From positions 1 through 26,705 of the forward strand of contig JAEYOL010000013.1 in NCBI GenBank assembly GCA_023411775.1: a stretch of 26,705 nucleotides of DNA, read 5' to 3'. A program made the position numbers and the translations under genes. Below, in pieces: positions 1-7,847 of this stretch. The stretch is from Bacteroidota bacterium (GTDB lineage Bacteria; Bacteroidota; Bacteroidia; Chitinophagales; Chitinophagaceae). The notes under the pieces were generated by a model. It made no database searches. It was not told the DNA's origin and saw nothing but the letters and a program-made list of their open reading frames with translations. Within the stretch, counting starts at the first letter, position 1. The number at the start of each line of letters is the position of its first letter.

Positions 1-2
1 AA

Positions 3-713
3 GTACCGGTTGTACTGACGATTGCTGAACAGGCAACACGTGCTGCCGTCAAGCTTGCGGAGCAGGCGGAAAAGAATGGCGCTTCCGGTTTGATGGTGTT
101 ACCACCCATGCGTTATAAATCTGACGACCGCGAAACTGTAGAGTATTTCAAAACAATTGCCGGCAGCTCTTCGCTTCCGATCATGGTGTATAACAACCCC
201 GTTGATTATAAAATCGAAGTTACGCCTGCTATGTTCGATCAACTGGCTAAAATTCCCACAATAGAATCTGTAAAGGAATCGACGCGTGATGTGACCAATA
301 TTGTAAGGATGCGTAATCGTTTTGGGGATCGCTTTAAACTTTTATGCGGTGTTGACACCCTGGTGATGGAAGAGTTGATGCTTGGCGCTGATGGTATTGT
401 AGGCGGGCTGGTTGATGCGTTTCCCGAAGAAACCGTTGCCATTTACAAACTTGTAAAGGCCGGACGGTATGCAGAAGCGCTTGAAATCTATAAATGGTTT
501 ATGCCGGTACTGGAGCTGGATATCCAGCCAAAACTGGTACAATATATAAAGATGGCAGCGGCACAGACAGGATTGTGTTCTGAATATACCCGCGCACCCC
601 GTCTGGCAGTAGAAGGTCGCGAGCGCGAAACTGTATTAGCCACGATCCAAAAAGCGATAGAGACAAGACCCGCACTGCCTGACTATAAAAAGCTGGCGGC
701 GCAGGTTGTTTAG
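3..713 (+). CDS. DapA-family aldolase/deaminase (5' truncated), likely pyrroline-4-hydroxy-2-carboxylate deaminase
   Basis: The reading frame is open from the left edge of the window (position 3), so the N-terminal part lies outside; 236 codons are visible. The protein is a class I aldolase of the DHDPS/NAL superfamily. The conserved Tyr sits in VYNNP (Tyr codon 189-191) and the Schiff-base Lys in SVKEST (Lys codon 273-275). The C-terminal half is helical, as expected for the family. The family alone does not fix the substrate. Directly downstream are a 4-hydroxyproline epimerase gene (25-nt gap) and, further on, a D-amino-acid dehydrogenase. In the known D-hydroxyproline pathway a DapA-family enzyme deaminates pyrroline-4-hydroxy-2-carboxylate to alpha-ketoglutarate semialdehyde, so that is the inferred role. 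Family assignment is secure; the exact reaction is inferred from neighbours. A true dihydrodipicolinate synthase or another keto-acid aldolase is the alternative. Confidence 0.85.
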   Translation, partial: VPVVLTIAEQATRAAVKLAEQAEKNGASGLMVLPPMRYKSDDRETVEYFKTIAGSSSLPIMVYNNPVDYKIEVTPAMFDQLAKIPTIESVKESTRDVTNIVRMRNRFGDRFKLLCGVDTLVMEELMLGADGIVGGLVDAFPEETVAIYKLVKAGRYAEALEIYKWFMPVLELDIQPKLVQYIKMAAAQTGLCSEYTRAPRLAVEGRERETVLATIQKAIETRPALPDYKKLAAQVV

Positions 714-738
714 TTACACCAGATCCCTAAATCACAAC

Positions 739-1740
739 ATGTCATCTAAAACATTTCTTTGCATCGATGCACATACATGCGGAAACCCTGTGAGAGTTGT
801 GGCCGGAGGCGGTCCCTTCCTGGAAGGCGCCAACATGATGGAGAAGCGTCTTCATTTTTTAAAGGAATATGATTGGATTAGGAAGGGACTGATGTTTTAA
901 CCCCGCGGCCACGACATGATGAGCGGCAGTATCCTTTTCCCCCCACATGATCAGCAGAATGATGCGGGTGTTTTATTTATTGAAACCAGTGGCTGCCTTC
1001 CGATGTGCGGCCATGGCACCATCGGTACTGTTACTATCGCAATTGAAGAAGGCCTGATCGTACCGAAAACACCCGGCAGACTTCGACTGGAGACACCTGC
1101 CGGTCTCGTGCTGGTTGAGTACCGTCAGGAAGGAAAAAAAGTAAAATCTGTAAAGCTCACCAACGTAAAGTCATTTTTATACGCGGAGGGACTGGAACTG
1201 GATTGTCCCGATCTGGGAAAGCTTAAGGTGGATGTGGCGTATGGTGGCAATTTTTACGCGATCGTGGATCCACAGGAAAATTTTCCAGGTCTTGAGAACT
1301 ATAATGCGGAGCAGCTTATCGCGTGGAGTCGGGAGTGTAGGAAACAACTTAATGCTAAATACAGTTTTGTTCATCCTGAAAATGAGCATATCCGCGGACT
1401 AAGTCATATGTTGTGGACGGGTAAAACGATTTCACCCAGTGCAACTGCGCGTAATGCTGTATTTTATGGCGATAAGGCGATTGATCGTTCACCTTGCGGC
1501 ACGGGTACTTCTTCCCGGATGGCGCAATGGTATGCGAAAGGGAAATTGAAAAAAGGTGATGAGTTTGTCCATGAAAGCATTATCGGGTCACAATTTATCG
1601 GTAGAATCGAAGAAGAGACATCCATCGGTGACCGCAAAGCCATCATACCCTCAATAGAAGGCTGGGCGATCGTGTACGGTTACAATACTATCCGGATCGA
1701 TGACGATGATCCCTATGCACACGGATTCCAGGTGATTTGA
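739..1740 (+). pseudogene. 4-hydroxyproline 2-epimerase (proline racemase family) interrupted by an in-frame TAA
   Basis: From ATG 739 to TGA 1740 the frame encodes a proline-racemase-fold protein of 333 codons, the usual length for 4-hydroxyproline epimerases. Codon 54 (898-900) is TAA. Both sides match the family without any frame change: IRKGLMF before and PRGHDMMSG after, where the family normally has Glu between Phe and Pro. One G-to-T change (GAA to TAA) would explain it. Both catalytic cysteines lie after the stop: Cys90 in MCGHGT and Cys253 in SPCGTGTS. The enzyme would interconvert trans-4-hydroxy-L-proline and cis-4-hydroxy-D-proline, the first step of the pathway completed by the flanking genes. 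A restart at ATG 916 or 919 would give a protein lacking the first 59 residues, including part of the substrate-binding lobe, and is unlikely to be active. No other damage is visible, so the lesion is either very recent or a sequence error. The downstream gene begins 16 nt later. Confidence 0.88.
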
Positions 1741-1756
1741 TATAATTATATCTGCC

Positions 1757-4108
1757 ATGAAAAAACAGTTTTTGTTTGTTTGCAGCCTTTTCCCGATCCT
1801 GCTGGCTGCGCAGAATATTTTACATGAAAAGAACAACCCACTGATAAAGGTGAAGCCGGTTGCGACTATTAATGCATACGCCTTCAATCTTTCTGATGTC
1901 AGGCTTCTTGAAGGTAGCACGTTTAGGAATGCCATGTCGAGGGATTCGGCATATCTACTGGAAATAAAACCTGATCGCCTTCTTCATCGCTTTCATAAGA
2001 ATGCCGGTTTGTCAGTGAAAGATTCGGTGTATGGAGGCTGGGAGTCTGAAGGATTGTCCGGCCATACAATGGGTCATTACCTGTCTGCATGCGCCATGAT
2101 GTATGCGTCGACCGGCGAAAAACGTTTCAAAGATATAGTTGATTATATCACAACGGAACTAGAACGATGCCAGCAGGCGAGAGGTACTGGTTATATCGGC
2201 GCGATCCCCAATGAAGATTCCATCTGGGGTCAGTTGGCAAGAGGCGAGATCAGGTCGGGTGGATTTGATCTGAATGGCGGATGGGCTCCCTGGTATAATA
2301 TACATAAGGTAATGTCGGGCCTGGTTGATGCATATTATTATTGTGGCAACAAAAAATCTCTTACCCTTGTCACGGGTATGGCCGACTGGGTTTACAACAC
2401 TATCGGTCATTTGACACAGGAACAAATCGATAAAATGGTGCGTTGTGAATTTGGTGGTATGAATGATGTACTGGCCAATATCTATAGTATTACAGATAAT
2501 AAAAAATACCTGGATCTCTCCTATAGGTTCTTCGACAATTTTGTAATGGAACCTTTGTCGAAGAGAATCGACCCGATGCCGGGCAAGCACGCCAATACCC
2601 AGGTGCCAAAAGCCATTGGCAGTGCCCGGCAATATTCCCTAACGGGAAATGGCCGTGACAGTACCATCGCTTCTTTTTTCTGGAGTACCATGACCAGGCA
2701 TCACAGCTATGTGATCGGTGGCAACAGCAATTATGAATACTGTGGTGCACCGGATTCATTAAACGCAAGACTGAGCGACAATACGGCTGAGACATGCAAC
2801 ACGCATAATATGCTAAAACTTACAAGGCACCTGTTTAGCTGGCATGTTGATAGCCGATTGTTTGATTATTATGAAAGGGCCCTATATAATCATATCCTCG
2901 CTTCACAAAACCCGGAAACGGGTATGATGTGTTATTTTGTTCCGCTGCGAATGGGTGGCAAAAAGGATTTCAGTAAAAAGTTCCATTCGTTTACCTGTTG
3001 CGTAGGTACTGGTATTGAAAACCATTCGAAGTACGGCGAAAGCATTTATTTTGAAGGTGCGGATGGCAGCTTATATGTAAACCTGTTTATCCCTTCTCAA
3101 TTAAGTTGGAAGGAAAAAAACGTTACGATCACACAGGCTAATAGTTTCCCCGAGCGCCCGCAAACCAGTCTGACCATTAATACTAAAACAAACAAACAGT
3201 TTACGATACGTGTACGGCGCCCTCGCTGGGCGAATGGTCAACCAGTGGTGCGGATCAATGGTGTGAAGACGGAAACCAGGGCCGATGAAAATGGATATTT
3301 GAGTATTAACCGGGTCTGGAAGAATAATGATATCATCGACATTCGGTTTGCTATGTCTTTGTATACCGAGTCAATGCCCGACAATAGCGATCGAATTGCT
3401 TTCTTATACGGGCCGGTTGTTTTGGCGGGTCAGTTGGGAACAGAAATGGCTGACCCGGTATATGGCGCACCTGTGTTGTTAACCGACAATAAGAAAATTT
3501 CGGATTGGGTAAAACCGGCTACGGCACCACTGGAGTTTGTAGTTACGGCTGCACAGCCTTCCGACGTGATTCTAAAACCATTTTATAAAACCTACGATCA
3601 ACATTATAATGTATACTGGGATTATTTCACCCATGAAAAATGGTCGGCACGGAAAGAAGCATTTGAGGCTGAAAAAATAAAGCAACGCCAGTTGGATGAG
3701 CGAACAGTTGATCTCATGCGACTTGGGGAGATGCAGCCGGAAAGAGATCACAAACTGCAGGCTACTGAGCAGTCCTTTACAGAGATCGCCCTTGGACGTG
3801 GAGGTCGTGAAGTGCGCAATGGTGGATATTTTTCTTTTGAGATGAAAGTATTGCCGGATGAGGATATGATTCTTCTACTATCCTACCTGGGCGATGACAG
3901 GGGCCGGGCATTCGACATACTGGTGGATGAAACAAAAATCGCTACGCAGGAATTGAAAGGTGGCGAACCAGGAAGGTTCATAGATGTTGAATATGTCATC
4001 CCGCCTGAGCTCACCCGCGGAAAATCAAAGATTGTCGTCAAAATACAAGCCCACCCAAAACGAACAGCCGGTAGGGTATTTAGTCCCAGGATATTGAGAA
4101 AATCATAA
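1757..4108 (+). CDS. Secreted GH127-type beta-L-arabinofuranosidase (DUF1680)
   Basis: This is a 783-residue protein with a signal peptide (cut near LLAAQ, residue 19) and an (alpha/alpha)6-barrel domain of the DUF1680/GH127 group. The zinc-binding residues known from Bifidobacterium HypBA1 are present: Glu345 and Cys347 in ETCNTH, then Cys414-Cys415 in FTCCVGTG, one of which is the nucleophile in the characterised enzyme. Glu327 is in about the right place for the acid/base. From about residue 600 a C-terminal beta domain resembling DUF6805 follows. Known members release L-arabinofuranose from hydroxyproline-linked arabino-oligosaccharides or from other beta-L-Araf glycans. The gene starts 16 nt after a hydroxyproline epimerase gene and is followed by a D-hydroxyproline dehydrogenase, which fits action on hydroxyproline-rich plant glycoproteins. 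Family and secretion are well supported; the substrate is inferred. GH146-like or aceric-acid-type activities in the same superfamily are alternatives. Confidence 0.88.
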   Translation: MKKQFLFVCSLFPILLAAQNILHEKNNPLIKVKPVATINAYAFNLSDVRLLEGSTFRNAMSRDSAYLLEIKPDRLLHRFHKNAGLSVKDSVYGGWESEGLSGHTMGHYLSACAMMYASTGEKRFKDIVDYITTELERCQQARGTGYIGAIPNEDSIWGQLARGEIRSGGFDLNGGWAPWYNIHKVMSGLVDAYYYCGNKKSLTLVTGMADWVYNTIGHLTQEQIDKMVRCEFGGMNDVLANIYSITDNKKYLDLSYRFFDNFVMEPLSKRIDPMPGKHANTQVPKAIGSARQYSLTGNGRDSTIASFFWSTMTRHHSYVIGGNSNYEYCGAPDSLNARLSDNTAETCNTHNMLKLTRHLFSWHVDSRLFDYYERALYNHILASQNPETGMMCYFVPLRMGGKKDFSKKFHSFTCCVGTGIENHSKYGESIYFEGADGSLYVNLFIPSQLSWKEKNVTITQANSFPERPQTSLTINTKTNKQFTIRVRRPRWANGQPVVRINGVKTETRADENGYLSINRVWKNNDIIDIRFAMSLYTESMPDNSDRIAFLYGPVVLAGQLGTEMADPVYGAPVLLTDNKKISDWVKPATAPLEFVVTAAQPSDVILKPFYKTYDQHYNVYWDYFTHEKWSARKEAFEAEKIKQRQLDERTVDLMRLGEMQPERDHKLQATEQSFTEIALGRGGREVRNGGYFSFEMKVLPDEDMILLLSYLGDDRGRAFDILVDETKIATQELKGGEPGRFIDVEYVIPPELTRGKSKIVVKIQAHPKRTAGRVFSPRILRKS

Positions 4109-4212
4109 TTTATCAGGGTTGGACCTGAAAAATGCGTTTGCTCATAAAAATAATGGAGATATAGTAATAGCTTCGCGGACTCAAAATCGAAAAAGCTAAA
4201 AATTTTCAGGCA

Positions 4213-5463
4213 GTGAAAAATGTGGTTGTTATTGGCGGAGGAATCATGGGTTTGAGTTCCGCTTTTTATCTTCAGCAATCAGGCCACCAGGTGACTGTAA
4301 TTGATAAAGGTGATTTCTCTGATAATTGCTCTTATGGTAATGCAGGCTATGTCTGTCCCAGTCATTTTATTCCGTTGGCAACCCCCGGTATCGTATGGAA
4401 AGGAATAAAATGGATGTTCAACTCACGCAGTCCTTTTTATGTGCAGCCATCACTAAATGGTTCGTTGGTGGACTGGGGATTAAAGTTCATGGGGGCAGCA
4501 AAACATAAAAAAGTAGAGGCTGCCGCTGTACCACTTCGTGATATTGCGTTGCTAAGTCAGCAGGAATATAGAAGCTGGACCACATTACCGGATTTCGATT
4601 TCGCCTATGAACATAAAGGGTTACTTGAAGTTTTTCAAACCGAGGCTGTGGGTGAACATGCGCACCATGTTGTTGAAAAAGCAAAATCCCTGGGTCTGGA
4701 TACGGAGTTGCTTAGCTATGATGAGTTGCAGCAACTGGAACCCCAGATCAAATTGAATGCCCTGGGTGCGATCATATTTAAGTGTGATGCGCATCTTTAT
4801 CCCAATAAATTAATGACTGGCCTTTATAACCTGCTTCGGCAGCGCGGTGTAAAGTTTATCGCCAATGAGGAAGTGAAGGGGTTTGAAAAAGAAAGCAACC
4901 GTGTCACTAAGGTTATCACGACTAAGAATTCTTACGATGCAGATGAGATCGTCGTCGCAACAGGTGCCTGGAGTCGCCAGGTTGCATCAATGCTCGGTAC
5001 AAAGATACCAATGATGCCAGGTCGTGGTTATTCCGTCACGCTCGAAGATTCACCTCATAAAATGAACCACCCTGCAGTATTAATGGAAGGAAGGGTTGCT
5101 ATCACACCCATGGATGGGAATAAGATCCGCTTTGGCGGTACCATGGAAGTAGTGCCTACCACTACGCCGCCGAGGTATCATCGAGTAGAAGGAATATTAA
5201 ACGCGGTGAAAAGATTTATCCCGCAGTTTGATATTGCTATGCCTCCCAACGACAGGATCTGGTATGGGTACCGTCCTTGTTCAGCAGATGGATTGCCTTA
5301 TATCGGCCGAATCAGCACCTACAATAATGTGGTGGTTGCAACCGGTCATGCCATGATTGGGCTTAGCCTCGGCGCAGGCACCGGCAGGCTGGTTGGTGAA
5401 CTAGTTGATGAAAAGAAAGCCAGTGTAGACCTTAGTCCGTTTGCAGTAGAACGTTTTGGATGA
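4213..5463 (+). CDS. FAD-dependent D-amino-acid dehydrogenase, likely D-hydroxyproline dehydrogenase
   Basis: This is a 416-residue DadA/DAO-type flavoprotein. The N-terminal dinucleotide-binding motif GGGIMG is at residues 8-13 after the beta strand NVVVI. The C-terminal flavin-contacting segments YRPCSADGLPYIG and VATGHAMIGLSLG are also typical of the family. There is no signal peptide. The start chosen is GTG at 4213, because it places the Rossmann motif at the expected distance; there is no upstream ATG in frame that fits. In the known pathway, cis-4-hydroxy-D-proline made by the epimerase is oxidised by such an enzyme to pyrroline-4-hydroxy-2-carboxylate, the substrate of the DapA-type deaminase encoded at the left edge. 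A 104-nt gap with no clear terminator separates it from the GH127 gene, so co-transcription is plausible. A general D-amino-acid dehydrogenase (DadA) is the alternative; context favours D-hydroxyproline. Confidence 0.82.
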   Translation: MKNVVVIGGGIMGLSSAFYLQQSGHQVTVIDKGDFSDNCSYGNAGYVCPSHFIPLATPGIVWKGIKWMFNSRSPFYVQPSLNGSLVDWGLKFMGAAKHKKVEAAAVPLRDIALLSQQEYRSWTTLPDFDFAYEHKGLLEVFQTEAVGEHAHHVVEKAKSLGLDTELLSYDELQQLEPQIKLNALGAIIFKCDAHLYPNKLMTGLYNLLRQRGVKFIANEEVKGFEKESNRVTKVITTKNSYDADEIVVATGAWSRQVASMLGTKIPMMPGRGYSVTLEDSPHKMNHPAVLMEGRVAITPMDGNKIRFGGTMEVVPTTTPPRYHRVEGILNAVKRFIPQFDIAMPPNDRIWYGYRPCSADGLPYIGRISTYNNVVVATGHAMIGLSLGAGTGRLVGELVDEKKASVDLSPFAVERFG

Positions 5464-5503
5464 CACCAATCCTCTCTTCTGTTGGAGATTGATATTACTA
5501 ATC

Positions 5504-5531
5504 CCCAATTCCACATTCCCAATTCCTATTG
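5504..5531. repeat. Short heptamer-period repeat between convergent genes
   Basis: About four imperfect 7-bp units of the form CCCAATT / CCACATT / CCCAATT / CCTATTG lie in the 87-nt gap where the dehydrogenase (+) and the permease (-) genes end. A longer heptamer array lies in the other convergent gap of this window (12701-12755). Function is unknown; slipped-strand simple repeats are the simplest reading. Confidence 0.45.
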
Positions 5532-5550
5532 TTAATCTGAGCAGAGGATA

Positions 5551-6837
5551 TCACTTCTTCAACCCCACTTTATGCCCACTCACTGCGAAATACAAAATGA
5601 ACAGGTAGCAGGGCACCATGATCCAGTAAGCCTGTTGCAGTCCGACGGACTCACCCAGTTTTGCCCATAATCTTGGCAGGATTGCGCCACCGGCTATACC
5701 TACGATCAATAATGCTGAGGCAGTCTTGGTGAATTTTCCCAGGCCATTGATCGCAAGCGGCCAGATCGCCGGCCATACCAACGCATTTGCAAAACCAAGA
5801 ATGGCAATAAAGAATACGGAAGTAGAACCCGCAGTGAAAATCGCGCCCAGGGAAAACAGTACTCCCAGTATGCCTGAAAATTTCAGGGCTGTTGATTGTG
5901 AAATATATTTTGGGATCAGTGCGATTCCAAGCAGGTAACCCACCAGCATTCCGATCATAGTATAACTTGTGAAATGCTTAGCCACATCCAGACTTATTCC
6001 CAATGAATTACCATAAACCGAAATCGTGTCACCTGCCAATACTTCCACACCAACATATAAGAACAGGGTAACGAAGCCCAGCCAGAGGTATGGATAGTGA
6101 AAGATACTTTCGCGGTTTTTGACGGTTGATGCCGTATCGCTTTCATCTTCCCCTTCCGCCTTTATTTCGGGAAGGCTTGTAAAATGAATAAAGATCGCGA
6201 GGGCAACCAACACCGCTGCTATAATGATATAAGGAACGATCACTTTTGAAGCCAGGGCATCGAGTTCGGCTGCTTTTTGTATTGCATCCAGGGAGAGCAG
6301 TTTGGTCTGCAACGCCTCTGAATTGTCGAGCATGATAGCGCCCATGATCAGAGGTGCCAACGCGCCTGCACCTTTATTGCAAATACCCATGATGCTGATC
6401 CGTTTGGCGGCGCTTTCGATAGGTCCGAGGATAGTGACATAAGGATTGCAGGCAGTTTGCAGTAGCGCGAGTCCTGTACCTATAACAAACAGGCCAATCA
6501 AAAATATCGTGTAGGTCCTGCTGTTGGCCGCAGGAATAAAGATCAGGGAGCCTACTGCCATCAGCAATAGTCCCAACATCATACCTTTTTTGAAGCCTGT
6601 TTTCTTCAACACCCACGAGGATGGGAAGGCCATAACGGCATATGAGATGTAAAAAGCGAAAGTCACGAGCATAGCGGCCGAGGTCGTCAGTTCGCAGGCG
6701 ATCTGCAGATACGGGATTAGTGTAGCGTTAGCCCAGGTAACAAATCCAAAAATGAAAAACAATGCGCCGATGATCAGCATAGGCATGATATAACTTTGGT
6801 TCCTGGTGTTGGTGGTTGTCAAGGTGATTTCCTGCAT
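5551..6837 (-). CDS. FHS-family sugar:H+ symporter (FucP/GluP/NagP-like MFS permease)
   Basis: This 428-residue protein has about 12 hydrophobic membrane segments and a long cytoplasmic central loop rich in Glu and Asp. The first helix region carries the hallmark of the fucose/galactose/glucose/N-acetylglucosamine permeases (FGFVTWANATLIPYLQ), and TACNPYVTILGP in the next part of the N-terminal half is also typical. It sits in the inner membrane and imports a neutral hexose or amino sugar by proton symport. The family covers L-fucose, glucose/galactose and GlcNAc, and sequence alone does not separate them here. It lies on the opposite strand between the hydroxyproline and sulfatase modules. 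Its upstream region carries a 13-bp LacI-like palindrome that is repeated upstream of the sulfatase gene, which favours an N-acetylhexosamine or hexose freed by that module. Import of arabinose from the GH127 reaction is a less likely alternative. Confidence 0.85.
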   Translation of the reverse strand: MQEITLTTTNTRNQSYIMPMLIIGALFFIFGFVTWANATLIPYLQIACELTTSAAMLVTFAFYISYAVMAFPSSWVLKKTGFKKGMMLGLLLMAVGSLIFIPAANSRTYTIFLIGLFVIGTGLALLQTACNPYVTILGPIESAAKRISIMGICNKGAGALAPLIMGAIMLDNSEALQTKLLSLDAIQKAAELDALASKVIVPYIIIAAVLVALAIFIHFTSLPEIKAEGEDESDTASTVKNRESIFHYPYLWLGFVTLFLYVGVEVLAGDTISVYGNSLGISLDVAKHFTSYTMIGMLVGYLLGIALIPKYISQSTALKFSGILGVLFSLGAIFTAGSTSVFFIAILGFANALVWPAIWPLAINGLGKFTKTASALLIVGIAGGAILPRLWAKLGESVGLQQAYWIMVPCYLFILYFAVSGHKVGLKK

Positions 6838-6889
6838 GCAAAATTTATTGAGCCCTGAAAATAATTAAATCCCGGGTTAAACAATGGAA

Positions 6890-6902
6890 CAACCGTTTGC
6901 AT
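6890..6902. promoter_or_regulatory. Candidate LacI-family operator upstream of the FHS permease
   Basis: The sequence CAACCGTTTGCAT lies about 53 bp before the permease start codon. Its core is a near-palindrome centred on CG (AACCG/TTTGC), as in LacI-family sites. The identical 13 bases occur at 9990-10002 upstream of the sulfatase. No LacI-type regulator gene is in the window, so the regulator is unknown. Confidence 0.4.
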
Positions 6903-7074
6903 TAAATAATATTGTCAACCATGATTTGAAGGATTGATGCGAAATAGGAACGAGGCTGGGAGATGGTTATTTTTCTTGACTAGAGGTGGAAAAATTTTTT
7001 GGAGAGAAAACTGTCGCCACTAATTGCTGTGGTTATTGCTGATGTTGAAATGAGCGGCTTTCGATTCATATTTG

Positions 7075-7377
7075 GCTGCCACTTCATAGCTCCCGCGGGG
7101 CCCTCCCAGTTTTGAACTGGAGCGGATTTCGCAACCGTATGACGGTCCTGCGGCCAAGACAGACTCCTCCCACACCCGCCTGCACTCCAGGCTGAAAAAC
7201 GATATGTATAATTATTAATCGATCAATTGTTTTTCAAAACAAATATCGCTTGCTGCCTGGTTGTTCTCCAAGTGACAAAAACGGTTATGAACGCTTTTTT
7301 TCTTGCAGGTTGAAAGCAATGAGTTGTGGTAATGTGAAATTGCCCGGGAAGTTAAGCTTTACTGTTGTCGTCAACAC
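7075..7377. repeat. Tandem structured repeat, copy 1
   Basis: The copy starts with a GC-rich core of about 145 bp and continues into an AT-rich tail. Structures in the core are a perfect hairpin CCAGTT-TTG-AACTGG (7106-7120), a hairpin ACCGT-ATG-ACGGT (7134-7146), and a longer-range pairing CTGGAG (7117-7122) with CTCCAG (7185-7190) that encloses the second hairpin and competes with the first. The tail has runs of T around 7294-7303. The same unit follows 326 bp downstream. It may be a noncoding RNA or a dispersed intergenic repeat; orientation is not known. Confidence 0.7.
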
Positions 7378-7400
7378 AAACATTCTTGCGATTCAGGATT

Positions 7401-7701
7401 GCGGCCACTTCATAGCTCCCGCGGGGCCCTCCCAGTTTTGAACTGGAGCGGATTTCGCAATCGTATGACGATCCTGCGGCTAAGACAGACTCCTCCCACA
7501 CCCGCCTGCACTCCAGCCTGAAAAACGATATGTATAATTATTAATCGATCAATGTTTTTCAATGCAAATATCACTTGCTGCCCGGTTTTATCCAGGGTGA
7601 AAAAACGATTATGAACGCTTTTTTTCTTGTAGGCTGAAAACAATGAGATGTGGTAATGTGAAAGTCCCGGATGTTTGAGCCTTATTGTTGTCATTAACAG
7701 A
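7401..7701. repeat. Tandem structured repeat, copy 2
   Basis: This copy matches copy 1 with only about five differences over the first 145 bp and more differences in the AT-rich tail. The second hairpin reads ATCGT-ATG-ACGAT (7460-7472) where copy 1 has ACCGT-ATG-ACGGT, so a C-G pair has become T-A with pairing kept. The long-range pair CTGGAG (7443-7448) with CTCCAG (7511-7516) is kept. The core being better conserved than the tail suggests that the structured part is under selection or was copied more recently. Confidence 0.7.
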
Positions 7702-7715
7702 AGCAACATCGATCA

Positions 7716-7788
7716 CTGTCTGCTGATCTCCAAGAGTAAAAAACGTTCTCTATCGTTTTCTTTCTATAAATCATACATGGCTGAAACA
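7716..7788. repeat. Degenerate partial third copy of the repeat tail
   Basis: The stretch containing ATCTCCAAG, a run of A ending AAAACG, a T-rich segment and TGGCTGAAA follows the order seen in the tail of copy 1 (7247-7318). It lacks the GC-rich hairpin core. It reads as the remains of an older unit, next to the promoter of the following gene. Confidence 0.4.
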
Positions 7789-7811
7789 TTTTATATCATC
7801 TATCATCAACC

Positions 7812-7843
7812 TTTCCCCGGCTTCGCTAATAGAATTATCTTTA
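7812..7843 (+). promoter_or_regulatory. Candidate Bacteroidota promoter of the FGE gene, possibly leaderless
   Basis: TTTC at 7812-7815 and TATCTTTA at 7836-7843 are spaced by 20 bp and each differ by one base from the TTTG and TAnnTTTG consensus. The -7 element ends 4 bp before the ATG at 7848, so transcription would begin at or next to the start codon. The evidence is consensus matching only. Confidence 0.4.
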
Positions 7844-7847
7844 CGAC

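Larger units (their letters stand above)
6838..7847. other. Gene-poor 1-kb intergenic region with tandem structured repeats
   Basis: No convincing protein gene is present on either strand. The left part (6838-7060) holds the permease promoter region and the LacI-like site. From about 7062 to 7790 it is filled by two tandem copies of a ~326-bp unit plus a degraded partial third copy, listed separately. The right end (7812-7847) holds the promoter of the following FGE-type gene. The short open frames here either cross the repeats on the minus strand or begin without a usable start site. Confidence 0.75.

Noticed and set aside
2159..2632. Minus-strand open frame of 157 codons inside the GH127 gene, and similar long shadows elsewhere
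   Set aside because: They are antisense to genes with clear family motifs and have no recognisable domains or start context.
7075..7701. CRISPR array or insertion sequence as explanation of the tandem repeat
   Set aside because: There are only two long units (~326 bp), no short spaced repeats, no cas genes, no transposase and no terminal inverted repeats.
7410..7709. Minus-strand open frame of 99 codons, and a second minus-strand frame with a conserved-looking GC-rich peptide, across the repeats
   Set aside because: They lie in the structured repeat, no frame has a good start with ribosome site, and the second frame is closed by stops in the AT-rich part. The compensatory hairpin change fits structure rather than coding.
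7771..7778. Half-site TCATACAT resembling the GntR operator upstream of the FGE gene
   Set aside because: Only one arm matches; the GT of the other arm is absent, so no palindrome.
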